In this document: positions 1 to 6,637 of the stretch, piece by piece
Layout of the letters: each line of letters begins with the position of its first letter
Position numbering within the stretch: the first letter of the stretch is position 1
Assembly: GCA_964350135.1 (NCBI GenBank)
Contig: CAYGJN010000013.1
Location: 1 to 32,562, forward strand
Direction of reading: 5' to 3'
DNA: 32,562 nucleotides
Source: CAYGJN01 sp964350135
Lineage (GTDB): Bacteria; Bdellovibrionota; Bacteriovoracia; Bacteriovoracales; Bacteriovoracaceae
Position numbers and translations under genes: made by a program
The notes under the pieces: generated by a model
The model's input: only the letters and a program-made list of their open reading frames with translations
What the model was told of the DNA's origin: nothing
Databases searched by the model: none

Positions 1-1
1 G

Positions 2-457
2 ATTCCCTCCTTATTTCTCATGATCAGTGAAAAAGCGGCGTTGTTTATATTAATCAACTCCCTCTTTGCTGAAGTTCTTACGAATATTTATAGCTTCTGC
101 ACTATCGCGACCAATCACACTGGTGATGATGTGGTGACCTTTACTGAGGTCCCTGCCAATAAAGCGGATTACTATTTGAGACAAATCATTGGTTCGGTAA
201 ATTACCCAAGCCAAAGTAATATTCAAGACTTCTGCTATGGCGGCATGAATTATCAAATTGAACATCATATTTGGCCAAGTGCCTCTGTTTATCAATGTCA
301 AAAGCTAAGACCAAAACTTATCTCTATTTGTACGAAATACGGAATTCCCTACAGAGAAGAGCCCCTTGGAAAAAGAGTGATTAAATTAATGAATGCTATT
401 ACGTTGCCTGAAGGTGGTGAAATTGAGCTTTCATCTATGGAGAGTGTAAAATGTTAG
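2..457 (+). CDS. Front-end fatty acid desaturase, C-terminal part (5' cut by window edge)
   Basis: The reading frame is already open at base 2, so the ATG at 20 is probably internal and the true start lies outside the window. The visible part is the C-terminal portion of a membrane di-iron desaturase. It carries the third histidine box in the form Q-I-E-H-H inside GGMNYQIEHHIWPS, the hallmark of front-end (Delta-5/Delta-6 type) desaturases, in which Gln replaces the first His. The following stretch about cysteine, leucine and arginine (SVYQCQKLRPKL) also fits that family. The usual role is insertion of a double bond between an existing one and the carboxyl end of an acyl chain, using O2 and an electron donor. 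The stop overlaps the next gene by 7 bases, so the two are probably co-translated. The substrate cannot be told from this fragment. The first two histidine boxes are outside the window. Confidence 0.88.
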   Translation: MPSLFLMISEKAALFILINSLFAEVLTNIYSFCTIATNHTGDDVVTFTEVPANKADYYLRQIIGSVNYPSQSNIQDFCYGGMNYQIEHHIWPSASVYQCQKLRPKLISICTKYGIPYREEPLGKRVIKLMNAITLPEGGEIELSSMESVKC

Positions 458-2433
458 TATTATTGGGTATTCTCTTAGGTCTTGTTTCGGCCACCATTTC
501 TGAATCATTCTTCCACATGTTCTTTGGTCATCCTTTTGAAAAAGTGAAGAAGCTCTACTTTAAAAACACTGCTCTTTTTACTGCGTGCTTAAAGCCTTAC
601 TATCAGCACTATGTGATTCATCACAAGAAAACTTATCTCAACCACTTCTTTAGTCAATTTGACTCCATAGAACATATGAAGAGAGTGGATACATGGATAG
701 AAAGTAACTTTGGTGAAGAATTTAAAAACCTGATTTGGATTGAGCGCTATAACTTAACATTAAAGGGGTTTATCGGAACACTTCCTTTTGCAGGACCTTT
801 TTGTATTGGCCCCGCCCTAATTTACTCTTTTTTCGGAGTAGAAGCGCTCTTAGGTAGTCTTCTTACGGGTTATATTCCCGTTTGGATGAGTAAGTACATT
901 CACCCTCTTATTCATGCTCCTGAAGAAACTCATAGACATGGCGCTTTTATTCGCTGGTTTATGACAACTCGCTATGCTGAAGCGATTCTTTTGAATCATT
1001 TCCTGCATCACAATAATGGAAACAAAAACTTCAATTTATTTCTAGGCGGAGATTATCTTATCGGGCTTCATCGCTCTGGTAGCCCTGAAGAGCTAAGGGA
1101 ATATAATTCTTTATTAGAAGAATTTAGGTATAAAGTGAGAAGTGGAGTCGAGGTTAGCTATCCTCATGAAGACAATAAGGTTCAACTAGACCAGAAAGCA
1201 CTTATTAATTCCTATTGTGATTTGTCTAATCCTACGACAGAAGAAAGATTCGACTTTCAAAAGAAGATATTTGAATTAAGCTCGGATGGTCACTGGGATT
1301 ACGAGAGCTTTGGCTTCAGCTTATATAGTAAGGATTTTGACTTAAAGAAGTGGAGTAAACGTAAAGAGTTCTCTTTTAGCGCCTATGAGCAAGTTGATGG
1401 TAAAGTGAGCTATAGAGGAAATCTTTTCAAATCTGGAGATGTCCTTTTAACAAACCAAAATTCAGATGCTGATGGTCTTTTTTCTACCTTATTAGATAGG
1501 GTGATCAACTTTGCCCACGCCGCTGTTTTTATTAATTTAGAAATTAACTCTCAAAAATTTCCTGCGGTTATTGAAATCAATGAGTATGGGACGAGAGCTG
1601 TTCCTCTTAAAGTCTTTCTATCTAAAGAATTTAATTCTTACGTTGAAATCTTTCGAATGAATAAGGTGATATCTAGGGAACAAGAGGTATCATTAAGCCG
1701 AGAGGCGATGAGATTTTTAGATGAGGTTCACGCCTTTGATATCTATCAAGACAGAGAACAAAATCATTATTTAAATTGTGCACGTACGGTTGAATTGCTC
1801 TTTAAGAGATCAAATATTGAACTAAAGATTGGTGATTCTAAGTATCACCGAGCGACTTATGAGAATCTTCATACACTGGGTATTCAAGGCTCTATTGGTA
1901 AGAAACTTCTTATGCCAGACGATTACGCTCTTTGTGATGAGTTTACTCTGGTTGGTGCCATGGCAAACTCTAACCTTGAAGATATGTTGGCCAGGAACCT
2001 TACCCGAGCTTATTTTCAAAAGATTTGGAGAACCAGAATTCTCTTGAGAGAAGAATTTCCTCTACCAGAGAAAATGAAGTTCCACATGATAGAGCTGATT
2101 CAAAAAAATAATTTTCTTTCTCAAGTCATTCTCTCTCTAATGGGGCTGACCTTTGAGGAATTTCCCTCAGGGCCTGCGACCTTTATGTCACTAGTTACTT
2201 TTGGTGATAATACCATGATCTCGGCGGTTAAGAGCATCAGAGAAGAGCTTAAAGAAAATTGGGATTCTCTTTACGCAAATTTAGGGTGGGAAGAAATCCT
2301 CTCTCATCCCCATATGATTATTGCCCTGGATAAGGCGACTTCTGGTTTTGGTGAAATCTTTAACAGTGAATGTGAGATTTCACATAAAATGATTACGGAT
2401 TCGTTATTAGTGGAGAGGGATTACGTTGTTTAA
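451..2433 (+). CDS. Fatty-acid-hydroxylase-like membrane domain fused to a YiiX-type permuted NlpC/P60 domain
   Basis: 660 residues, ATG start overlapping the upstream desaturase. Residues 1-205 look like a membrane di-iron hydroxylase (fatty acid hydroxylase/sterol desaturase superfamily): hydrophobic segments near 1-17 and 105-145, and histidine clusters HYVIHH (53-58), HPLIHAPEETHRHG (151-164), NHFLHH (182-187) and H207. Residues 325-450 match the circularly permuted papain fold of YiiX-like proteins in motif order: GDVLL (329-333), a His followed by small residues and a strand (H356 in FAHAAVF), an acidic strand (VIEINE, 373-378), and a late Cys before a helix (C443 in LNCARTVELLF). The known relatives of that fold cleave or transfer amide/ester groups, some on lipids. 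Residues 450-660 are not recognised. Flanking desaturases suggest lipid hydroxylation coupled to acyl hydrolysis or transfer; this is inference. Domain order is read by eye, and neither domain's substrate is known. Confidence 0.72.
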   Translation: MLVLLGILLGLVSATISESFFHMFFGHPFEKVKKLYFKNTALFTACLKPYYQHYVIHHKKTYLNHFFSQFDSIEHMKRVDTWIESNFGEEFKNLIWIERYNLTLKGFIGTLPFAGPFCIGPALIYSFFGVEALLGSLLTGYIPVWMSKYIHPLIHAPEETHRHGAFIRWFMTTRYAEAILLNHFLHHNNGNKNFNLFLGGDYLIGLHRSGSPEELREYNSLLEEFRYKVRSGVEVSYPHEDNKVQLDQKALINSYCDLSNPTTEERFDFQKKIFELSSDGHWDYESFGFSLYSKDFDLKKWSKRKEFSFSAYEQVDGKVSYRGNLFKSGDVLLTNQNSDADGLFSTLLDRVINFAHAAVFINLEINSQKFPAVIEINEYGTRAVPLKVFLSKEFNSYVEIFRMNKVISREQEVSLSREAMRFLDEVHAFDIYQDREQNHYLNCARTVELLFKRSNIELKIGDSKYHRATYENLHTLGIQGSIGKKLLMPDDYALCDEFTLVGAMANSNLEDMLARNLTRAYFQKIWRTRILLREEFPLPEKMKFHMIELIQKNNFLSQVILSLMGLTFEEFPSGPATFMSLVTFGDNTMISAVKSIREELKENWDSLYANLGWEEILSHPHMIIALDKATSGFGEIFNSECEISHKMITDSLLVERDYVV

Positions 2434-3334
2434 TAAACTCCGACAAAATCCATTCTATTTCTTTCAAAATGTAGTTATCAAAAACTTCATTCTGATCACT
2501 ATCTATATGCTTTCCCTCTATCAATTTGGTTATGAGGAGAATATTCTCTTATTTTCAGTACTAAGCTTCTTTCTCATTTCACCAAACCCCAAAGTGCAGC
2601 TAGCCGTATTATTTCTATGTATTCTATCAGTAGTTTACTTGCATCACACTTCGATGACTTTACTTCTCGCTCTCTTTCTCTTTGGCAGCTATTGGGGTGG
2701 TCTCATGTCCATTCTCATTCACAATACAAGTCATGAAATTATTAAGCCTGCCTACTTAAATCGCCTATTAGGCGAGTTTGCTAGTTTCTTTATAACCATT
2801 GGCTTTATTAATTTCCTCTATATTCATCTTCAGCATCACATTCACAGTGATAAAGAGGAAGACCCTCACCACAATATGTTAGGCCTTAACTTCATCGATT
2901 ACTGGGCGTCAATGGGAAGGAATGTAACGAAGGAATTTAAAAGCTATTTGCCAAATAAGGTTTGCCAAACAAAGGGCCAATATCGTTACCTTGTTATGTC
3001 TGTAGTACTAAACAAGCTTCTTTTGATTCATATTCAATTGATGTGGTTTGGTGAGGAGGGATTTTCCCTCTTTAGTATCCCCTGTATTATCAGCTCACAA
3101 ATTCTCTTTGCGTATATTAACTACTACACTCATCCGAATAGGGATCACGAGAGAGATGTTGTCATTGATCTTGATACTTCACTTACGGATAAGGCCATCA
3201 ATAGGCTTTTCTTTGGAGTGCTCTTTCATAAGACTCACCATAAATACCCAAAGGTGGCGAATCCTATGAAATATCAATCTCAAAAACTTGCGACTAACCC
3301 CTATGCTCTTTACTCTTCAAACTTCCCAAAGTAG
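2426..3334 (+). CDS. Membrane fatty acid desaturase family protein
   Basis: 302 residues. The start is TTG at 2426, supported by a purine-rich Shine-Dalgarno (GGAGAGGGA, 2412-2420), and it overlaps the previous stop by 8 bases. The three histidine boxes of membrane di-iron desaturases are present: HNTSH (99-103), HLQHHIH (134-140) and HKTHH (about 271-275). They are separated by hydrophobic segments near 20-50, 58-95, 118-135 and 205-225. This spacing fits acyl-lipid or acyl-CoA desaturases and related hydroxylases or ketolases, so the reaction is not fixed by the motifs alone. It is the last gene of the three-gene lipid cassette on the plus strand. No clear terminator follows directly; a weak hairpin (CATAAT/ATTATG, about 3389-3404) has no T-run. 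It probably works with the two upstream enzymes on the same lipid class. Confidence 0.82.
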   Translation: MFNKLRQNPFYFFQNVVIKNFILITIYMLSLYQFGYEENILLFSVLSFFLISPNPKVQLAVLFLCILSVVYLHHTSMTLLLALFLFGSYWGGLMSILIHNTSHEIIKPAYLNRLLGEFASFFITIGFINFLYIHLQHHIHSDKEEDPHHNMLGLNFIDYWASMGRNVTKEFKSYLPNKVCQTKGQYRYLVMSVVLNKLLLIHIQLMWFGEEGFSLFSIPCIISSQILFAYINYYTHPNRDHERDVVIDLDTSLTDKAINRLFFGVLFHKTHHKYPKVANPMKYQSQKLATNPYALYSSNFPK

Positions 3335-4179
3335 CAAAGAACATCCTCAAAGGTTAAGAGAAATAAACGCCTCTTTTGTGGGTTCTCATAATACATATTA
3401 TGGGAACTATTTTAACATCGATTGGAAAATTAAGATAAAATTGAGTTTAATGGAGTGGATTGGTTAATTAAGAAGGGCCTATGGAGTCTAAAACATATGG
3501 AATATCAGTTGGTTGGATTGGAAAAACAAAAGTGACTTAAATTCGTCACAAAAATACCTGGGCAGGTATATTTAAGCATAAGTCTAAGAAGTCACTGGAT
3601 TTTTGCGTGACGAAATTTCGTCATGGCCTTTCCTTTAACTTAGAATTCCAGTAATCAACGAAGGCAAAATACGCGCACTGTGAAGTTAAGAAACCGATAT
3701 GTTGGGTAACTGAAAGCTTATAGGCAAGAAATTTTTCAACGCCGTCCCTGATCGCTCTTACTATTCGGTGGTGCCAGCGAGGAATGTGGGTTAAAAGGGG
3801 TGGCCAGAATTATGTTTCTATCCGGTTCAATTTTTTGAAGATATTCTCCGCCATGCTCCTCCATATCCATAAGAATCCAATTTTATCCATACGTATAGTA
3901 CGAAGTCTTGAAGCAACTTAATGAAGTTTGTCGATGATTCTTTTATCATTCACAAATCAATTTTCATTTCATCATAATAAATTTAGTAATTTCGCTTTAG
4001 CAGACTGGTAGGTGGACTAAAAGGAGAACTCTTAAAGAGCAATACAAGAAAAAAATAAAATCCATAAGATGTACCCATTCTGAAGCTTAAGAATCGATCC
4101 TTATTTGCCCCTGTATAAAAATTATATGGTGGCACATTCAGACAGAATGCCTCTCGTGATGATGAGTATACAGAAATAA
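3335..4179. other. Gene-poor stretch with decayed reading frames
   Basis: No intact gene was found over about 850 bases. On the minus strand there are protein-like open pieces without good starts. One runs from 3917 to 3621 in one frame, broken by a stop at 3810-3812; its lower part reads like a coding segment (WHHRIVRAIRDG, then FLTSQCAYFAFVDYW, ending at a stop at 3621-3623). An overlapping second frame around 3750-3880 also looks coding (MEEHGGEYLQKIEPDRN). Another piece runs from about 4178 down to a stop at 3983-3985 (NVPPYNFYTGANKDRF). None has a recognised family, and the frame switching suggests one or two degenerated genes. Two palindromes lie at 3532-3623. A 19-codon plus-strand frame at 3481-3540 is too short to call. 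Reading by eye, I see no promoter or RNA gene I would defend here. Confidence 0.4.
3532..3623. repeat. Pair of related palindromes with a hairpin between them
   Basis: Bases 3608-3623 (TGACGAAATTTCGTCA) are a perfect 16-base palindrome. A related imperfect one (GTGACTTAAATTCGTCAC) lies at 3532-3549, sharing the GTGAC / CGTCA arms, 76 bases upstream. Between them is a hairpin ATACCT-GGGC-AGGTAT (3554-3569), and AGTCACT at 3590-3596 is the reverse complement of AGTGACT at 3531-3537. Such pairs can be operators for a dimeric regulator or the ends of a small mobile element. There is no flanking intact gene to regulate, so the role is unknown. Confidence 0.5.
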
Positions 4180-4228
4180 AAAAAGCCGCTGGACTTGGAA
4201 CTTACGTTCTTAGTAACAGTGGCTTTTT
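4180..4228. terminator. Strong hairpin terminator, T-runs on both strands
   Basis: The arms are AAAAAGCCGCTG (4180-4191) and CAGTGGCTTTTT (4217-4228): 12 pairs with one G-T wobble. An inner stem ACT..GAAC-ttac-GTTC..AGT extends the structure. On the minus strand the hairpin is followed by a run of seven T, so it most likely ends transcripts coming from rph-rdgB-tRNA-Pro. The plus-strand side ends in five T and could work in reverse too. Confidence 0.8.
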
Positions 4229-4255
4229 AATGGACGATGGTTCGTCTAGCTTTTT

Positions 4256-4284
4256 AAATGGTCGGAGCGATAGGATTCGAACCT
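4256..4284 (-). repeat. 29-base copy of the tRNA-Pro 3' end (att-like or tRNA relic)
   Basis: Bases 4256-4284 are identical to 4545-4573. That is the last 23 bases of the intact tRNA-Pro (T-arm loop, acceptor 3' strand, discriminator A), its encoded CCA, and three flanking bases. After 4284 the match to the tRNA stops abruptly and no 5' half is present. A 3'-end duplication of a tRNA gene is the classic trace of site-specific integration (attL/attR). The 260 bases between the copies are too short for an element, so this is either an excised or deleted remnant or the stump of a second tRNA-Pro gene. Confidence 0.75.
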
Positions 4285-4293
4285 TTCCGCCCA

Positions 4294-4377
4294 TGCGTTG
4301 CAGGCGCTAACGCTTCTGCAAACGCACAACGGTAAAGCGACCGTCAAAATGCTTCTCAAGCATTTTGAGCGTGTCGC
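4294..4377. repeat. Two adjacent hairpins between the tRNA-Pro copies
   Basis: Hairpin 1: TGCGTTGCAG (4294-4303) pairs with CTGCAAACGCA (4316-4326) with one bulge, with an inner GCG/CGC. Hairpin 2: a perfect 11-pair stem TCAAAATGCTT (4344-4354) / AAGCATTTTGA (4358-4368) with a CTC loop, enclosed by GCGAC (4337-4341) / GTCGC (4373-4377). There is no T-run after either, so they are not simple terminators. They may be a small palindromic element inserted in a tRNA copy, or a structured RNA. Confidence 0.55.
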
Positions 4378-4392
4378 ACCCCCAAGGAGGCC

Positions 4393-4548
4393 GTAGGTTC
4401 GACCATTTTCATACCAAAAATTTTCCTGAGATAAATTTTTAATCTCCCAAGGAAAAACAAGTTAACAGCGACGCAGTTTATGCATGAATAAATGAGGAGC
4501 TTTAATGAAGTTTTGACGTAGGGAGATTAAAAATCTATCCAGGAAAAT
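4393..4548. repeat. Inverted repeat carrying a second, deleted tRNA-Pro 3' fragment
   Basis: The left arm 4420-4448 is nearly the reverse complement of 4521-4548, the DNA just downstream of the intact tRNA-Pro; both contain TTTTTAATCTCCC in opposite sense. The left arm continues outward into GTAGGTTCGA (4393-4402) followed by CCATTTTC (4403-4410). That is tRNA-Pro T-arm sequence joined straight to CCA plus flank, with the 15 bases between two CGA triplets missing. So the tRNA 3' end and its flank were copied in inverted orientation and then suffered a deletion between short direct repeats. The 72-base loop (4449-4520) shows no gene. Confidence 0.6.
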
Positions 4549-4624
4549 GGTCGGAGCGATAGGATTCGAACCTACGACCCCCTGCTCCCAAAGCAGATGC
4601 GCTACCAGGCTGCGCTACGCTCCG
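4548..4624 (-). tRNA. tRNA-Pro (anticodon TGG)
   Basis: Read on the minus strand, the gene starts CGGAGCG and ends CGCTCCG-A with an encoded CCA (complement of 4548-4550). The D-arm is GCGC-AGCCTGGTA-GCGC, the anticodon stem TCTGC/GCAGG holds the loop TTTGGGA with anticodon TGG and G37, and the T-loop is TTCGAAT. All arms pair, so it is an intact tRNA for CCN proline codons. It lies 39 bases beyond the stop of rdgB on the same strand and may be read through from rph-rdgB. Fragments of it lie downstream in both orientations. Confidence 0.96.
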
Positions 4625-4663
4625 ACTAAATCTTCATGGTCCGAAGGTTTTAGCACAAAAAAT

Positions 4664-5236
4664 TCAGGGATTGAAGAATTTTAAAGCCTCAAAACATGCA
4701 ATAGATCTATGTGAGTTTTTGCTCTTCCATTCTGGGATTTCGCCCAAAGTCTCAGGTCCTTCATGCTTAAGGGGAATAAAAACAGGATCATAGCCAAAGC
4801 CATGATCTCCCCTATAATTTTGAGCGATTTCCCCATAAACTCGCCCCTCAAAGTGGAAAACCTCATTTGGGTCAAGGTAAAAGCAAAGATCACAGATAAA
4901 ATAGGCCTTTCTATTAGAAATGTTTTCAAGTTTTGTGAGCAAGAACTCGGCCCTAGCCTTATCACTAAGTCCCTGGCCACCAAACCTTGCTGAGTAAATT
5001 CCCAACTCATCTGGCAAGGCCTCAACACAAAGCCCTGAATCATCGGCCAAAACGGGAGCTTTAAAGCGGTCATAATAGGCTTTAGCTTTTTTAAACGAGT
5101 TTTCTGAAAAACTTATACCATCTTCAACAACTTCTAGTTTTTCAGAACTCGGGTTTATAAGAAGAGGCGCCAAAAGTTCTGAAAGCTCTTGGGCCTTATG
5201 ATTATTTGAAGATGCTAATAGAAAATTCTTACTCAC
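4664..5236 (-). CDS. rdgB: XTP/dITP diphosphatase (RdgB/HAM1 family)
   Basis: About 190 residues, the normal size for the family. It hydrolyses non-canonical purine triphosphates (dITP, XTP) to the monophosphate and pyrophosphate in the cytosol, keeping deaminated purines out of DNA and RNA. Motifs seen, in order: LLASSNNHKAQEL near the N-terminus (the substrate-binding S/T-x-N-x-x-K), FSENSFKKA, VLADDSGLCVEAL with the metal-binding acidic residues, GIYSARFGG, and GDHGFGYDPVF near residue 150. The start is either GTG at 5236 or TTG at 5239. I chose GTG because the AAGG upstream is better spaced. Either start overlaps the end of rph by 8-11 bases, so the two are translationally coupled. tRNA-Pro follows on the same strand. 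Confidence 0.95.
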   Translation of the reverse strand: MSKNFLLASSNNHKAQELSELLAPLLINPSSEKLEVVEDGISFSENSFKKAKAYYDRFKAPVLADDSGLCVEALPDELGIYSARFGGQGLSDKARAEFLLTKLENISNRKAYFICDLCFYLDPNEVFHFEGRVYGEIAQNYRGDHGFGYDPVFIPLKHEGPETLGEIPEWKSKNSHRSIACFEALKFFNP

Positions 5237-5936
5237 CAAGAACCTTATTTTGAGCTTTGAAAACTTCTTTTAAAGATTCATTGGCGCATTCAATAAGAGC
5301 ATTTAACTGATCTCCAGAAAATGGGTCACCTTCAGCTGTTCCTTGAATCTCAACAAACTTACCCTGTGCAGTCATAACAATATTTACATCCGCTTCACAG
5401 GAAGAGTCTTCTTCGTAATTTAAATCAGCTATAATTTTTCCCGTTTTATTAATTCCAACGCTAATAGCACCTAATGGTTCTTTAATAGGATCAGATTTTA
5501 AAAGTCCTTTTTCTTCTAGGCTGCAGCAAGCGAGACTAAGACCAAGAAAAGCTCCAGATCTAGAAGTCGTTCTCGTTCCACCATCTGCAACAAGTACATC
5601 ACAATCTAAAGTGATGGCCCTTTCACCTAAAGCTTCGAGGCTAATTATAGAACGAAGTGATCTTCCAATTAATCTTTGAATCTCTTGTGTTCTGCCAGAG
5701 ACACTATTTCTTTCACGTCTGATTCTAGTATGAGTTGATCCTGGGAGCATTGAGTATTCGGCGGTCACCCAACCTTGACCCTTTCCTCGCAACCAAGGAG
5801 GAACACCCTCTTCAAGACTGGCCGTAATATGAACTTTGGTATTACCAAATTCGGCCATAACACTTGCAAGAGCATAAGGATTTATATCTTTGGTAAACTT
5901 AACTTCTCTTGGCTTAGAGCGTTCGATAAGGGACAT
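5229..5936 (-). CDS. rph: Ribonuclease PH
   Basis: 235 residues, full length. RNase PH is a hexameric phosphorolytic 3'-5' exonuclease that trims bases after the CCA end of tRNA precursors. Sequence support: FGNTKV near residue 31, the arginine-rich GSTHTRIRRERN, GRTQEIQRLIGRSLR around 80-95, DCDVLVADGGTRTTS with the catalytic acidic residues around 113-127, and ADLNYEEDS near 170. The ATG start has a clear Shine-Dalgarno (AAGGAG). The gene heads a minus-strand unit rph-rdgB-tRNA-Pro, and it is divergent from birA with only 38 bases between the two starts. The pairing with rdgB is common in bacteria. Confidence 0.97.
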   Translation of the reverse strand: MSLIERSKPREVKFTKDINPYALASVMAEFGNTKVHITASLEEGVPPWLRGKGQGWVTAEYSMLPGSTHTRIRRERNSVSGRTQEIQRLIGRSLRSIISLEALGERAITLDCDVLVADGGTRTTSRSGAFLGLSLACCSLEEKGLLKSDPIKEPLGAISVGINKTGKIIADLNYEEDSSCEADVNIVMTAQGKFVEIQGTAEGDPFSGDQLNALIECANESLKEVFKAQNKVLGE

Positions 5937-5974
5937 TTGAACTCCTTTCTAATCTGATTTATAACATTTCTATT
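5937..5974. promoter_or_regulatory. Divergent start region rph / birA
   Basis: Only 38 bases separate the two starts. The minus strand holds the rph Shine-Dalgarno and a TTATAA/TATAAA -10-like element; the plus strand has TTATAA in the same place. Any -35 elements would lie inside the neighbouring coding regions, so the two promoters must face and overlap each other. The elements are weak and the exact start sites are not fixed. Confidence 0.3.
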
Positions 5975-6637
5975 ATGAAACATGTGCATTTACAAGAGTG
6001 CGACTCTACTCAAACTTATCTTATCGAAAAGCTTAGTGAATTTAAGAAAGATTCTAGAGAAATTCTAATTACCACTAATAATCAACTAAATGGTAAAGGT
6101 CGAAATAAAAATCAATGGAATTATTTTAATAATTCTCTTGCCATGTCATTTACTCTTCAGCCACATAATAAAAAACAGATCACTCCTTTAGAGATTGCAA
6201 TAAGTATTGCTGACTTTTTAAAAGAAAGACACGCCATTAAAATTGAGCTCAAATGGCCAAATGATCTTTTTTATACCCAAGGAAAATGTGGTGGTCTCAT
6301 CATGGAGCTTAAAGAAGACTTAGTTGTTTGTGGGCTTGGCATCAATCTCGGAAAAAATGAACTTAAAATCATAGATGACAAAAACAAAGCTTCCTTTCTT
6401 CCTCTAGATATAAATAGCTCTGAGCTTTATCAATGGATTATTAAAAACCGTATTCATAATGAAAAAGATGTTTGTAAAAAGTTTGAAGCTCTTTGCATGC
6501 ATATGAATAAAAAAGTTTACCTAAAAGATTCAAACAGAGAAGGAATTTTTAGAGGATTAAACTTTGACGGTGCTGCAATCATTGAGATTGGAAATAATAC
6601 TGTTGAGATTTATTCAGAAACTCTAATCCATTACTAA
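5975..6637 (+). CDS. birA: Biotin--[acetyl-CoA-carboxylase] ligase, monofunctional
   Basis: 220 residues with the biotin/lipoate ligase fold and no N-terminal DNA-binding domain, so it should not act as a repressor. It makes biotinyl-AMP and transfers biotin to the lysine of BCCP and other carboxylases. Motifs: ECDSTQTYL (8-16), GKGRNKNQW (the family's GRGR-x-x-x-W loop, weaker here, about 45-53), KWPNDLFY (about 90-97), GKCGGLIMEL and CGLGINLG. A short C-terminal beta domain (EGIFRGLNFDGAAIIE) follows. No good Shine-Dalgarno precedes the ATG. The 3' end overlaps the convergent receiver-protein gene by 15 bases. Confidence 0.92.
   Translation: MKHVHLQECDSTQTYLIEKLSEFKKDSREILITTNNQLNGKGRNKNQWNYFNNSLAMSFTLQPHNKKQITPLEIAISIADFLKERHAIKIELKWPNDLFYTQGKCGGLIMELKEDLVVCGLGINLGKNELKIIDDKNKASFLPLDINSSELYQWIIKNRIHNEKDVCKKFEALCMHMNKKVYLKDSNREGIFRGLNFDGAAIIEIGNNTVEIYSETLIHY

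Noticed and set aside
20..457. The first gene as a complete 145-residue protein starting at the ATG at 20
   Set aside because: The frame is open upstream to base 2 and the first two histidine boxes are missing, so it is a fragment of a longer desaturase.
3481..3540. A 19-codon plus-strand frame with a purine-rich stretch before it
   Set aside because: Too short, no promoter, and embedded in a region of decayed sequence; no supporting evidence.
4256..4573. A CRISPR array from the repeated tRNA fragments
   Set aside because: Only two direct copies, both identical to tRNA-Pro sequence, with no regular spacers and no cas genes.
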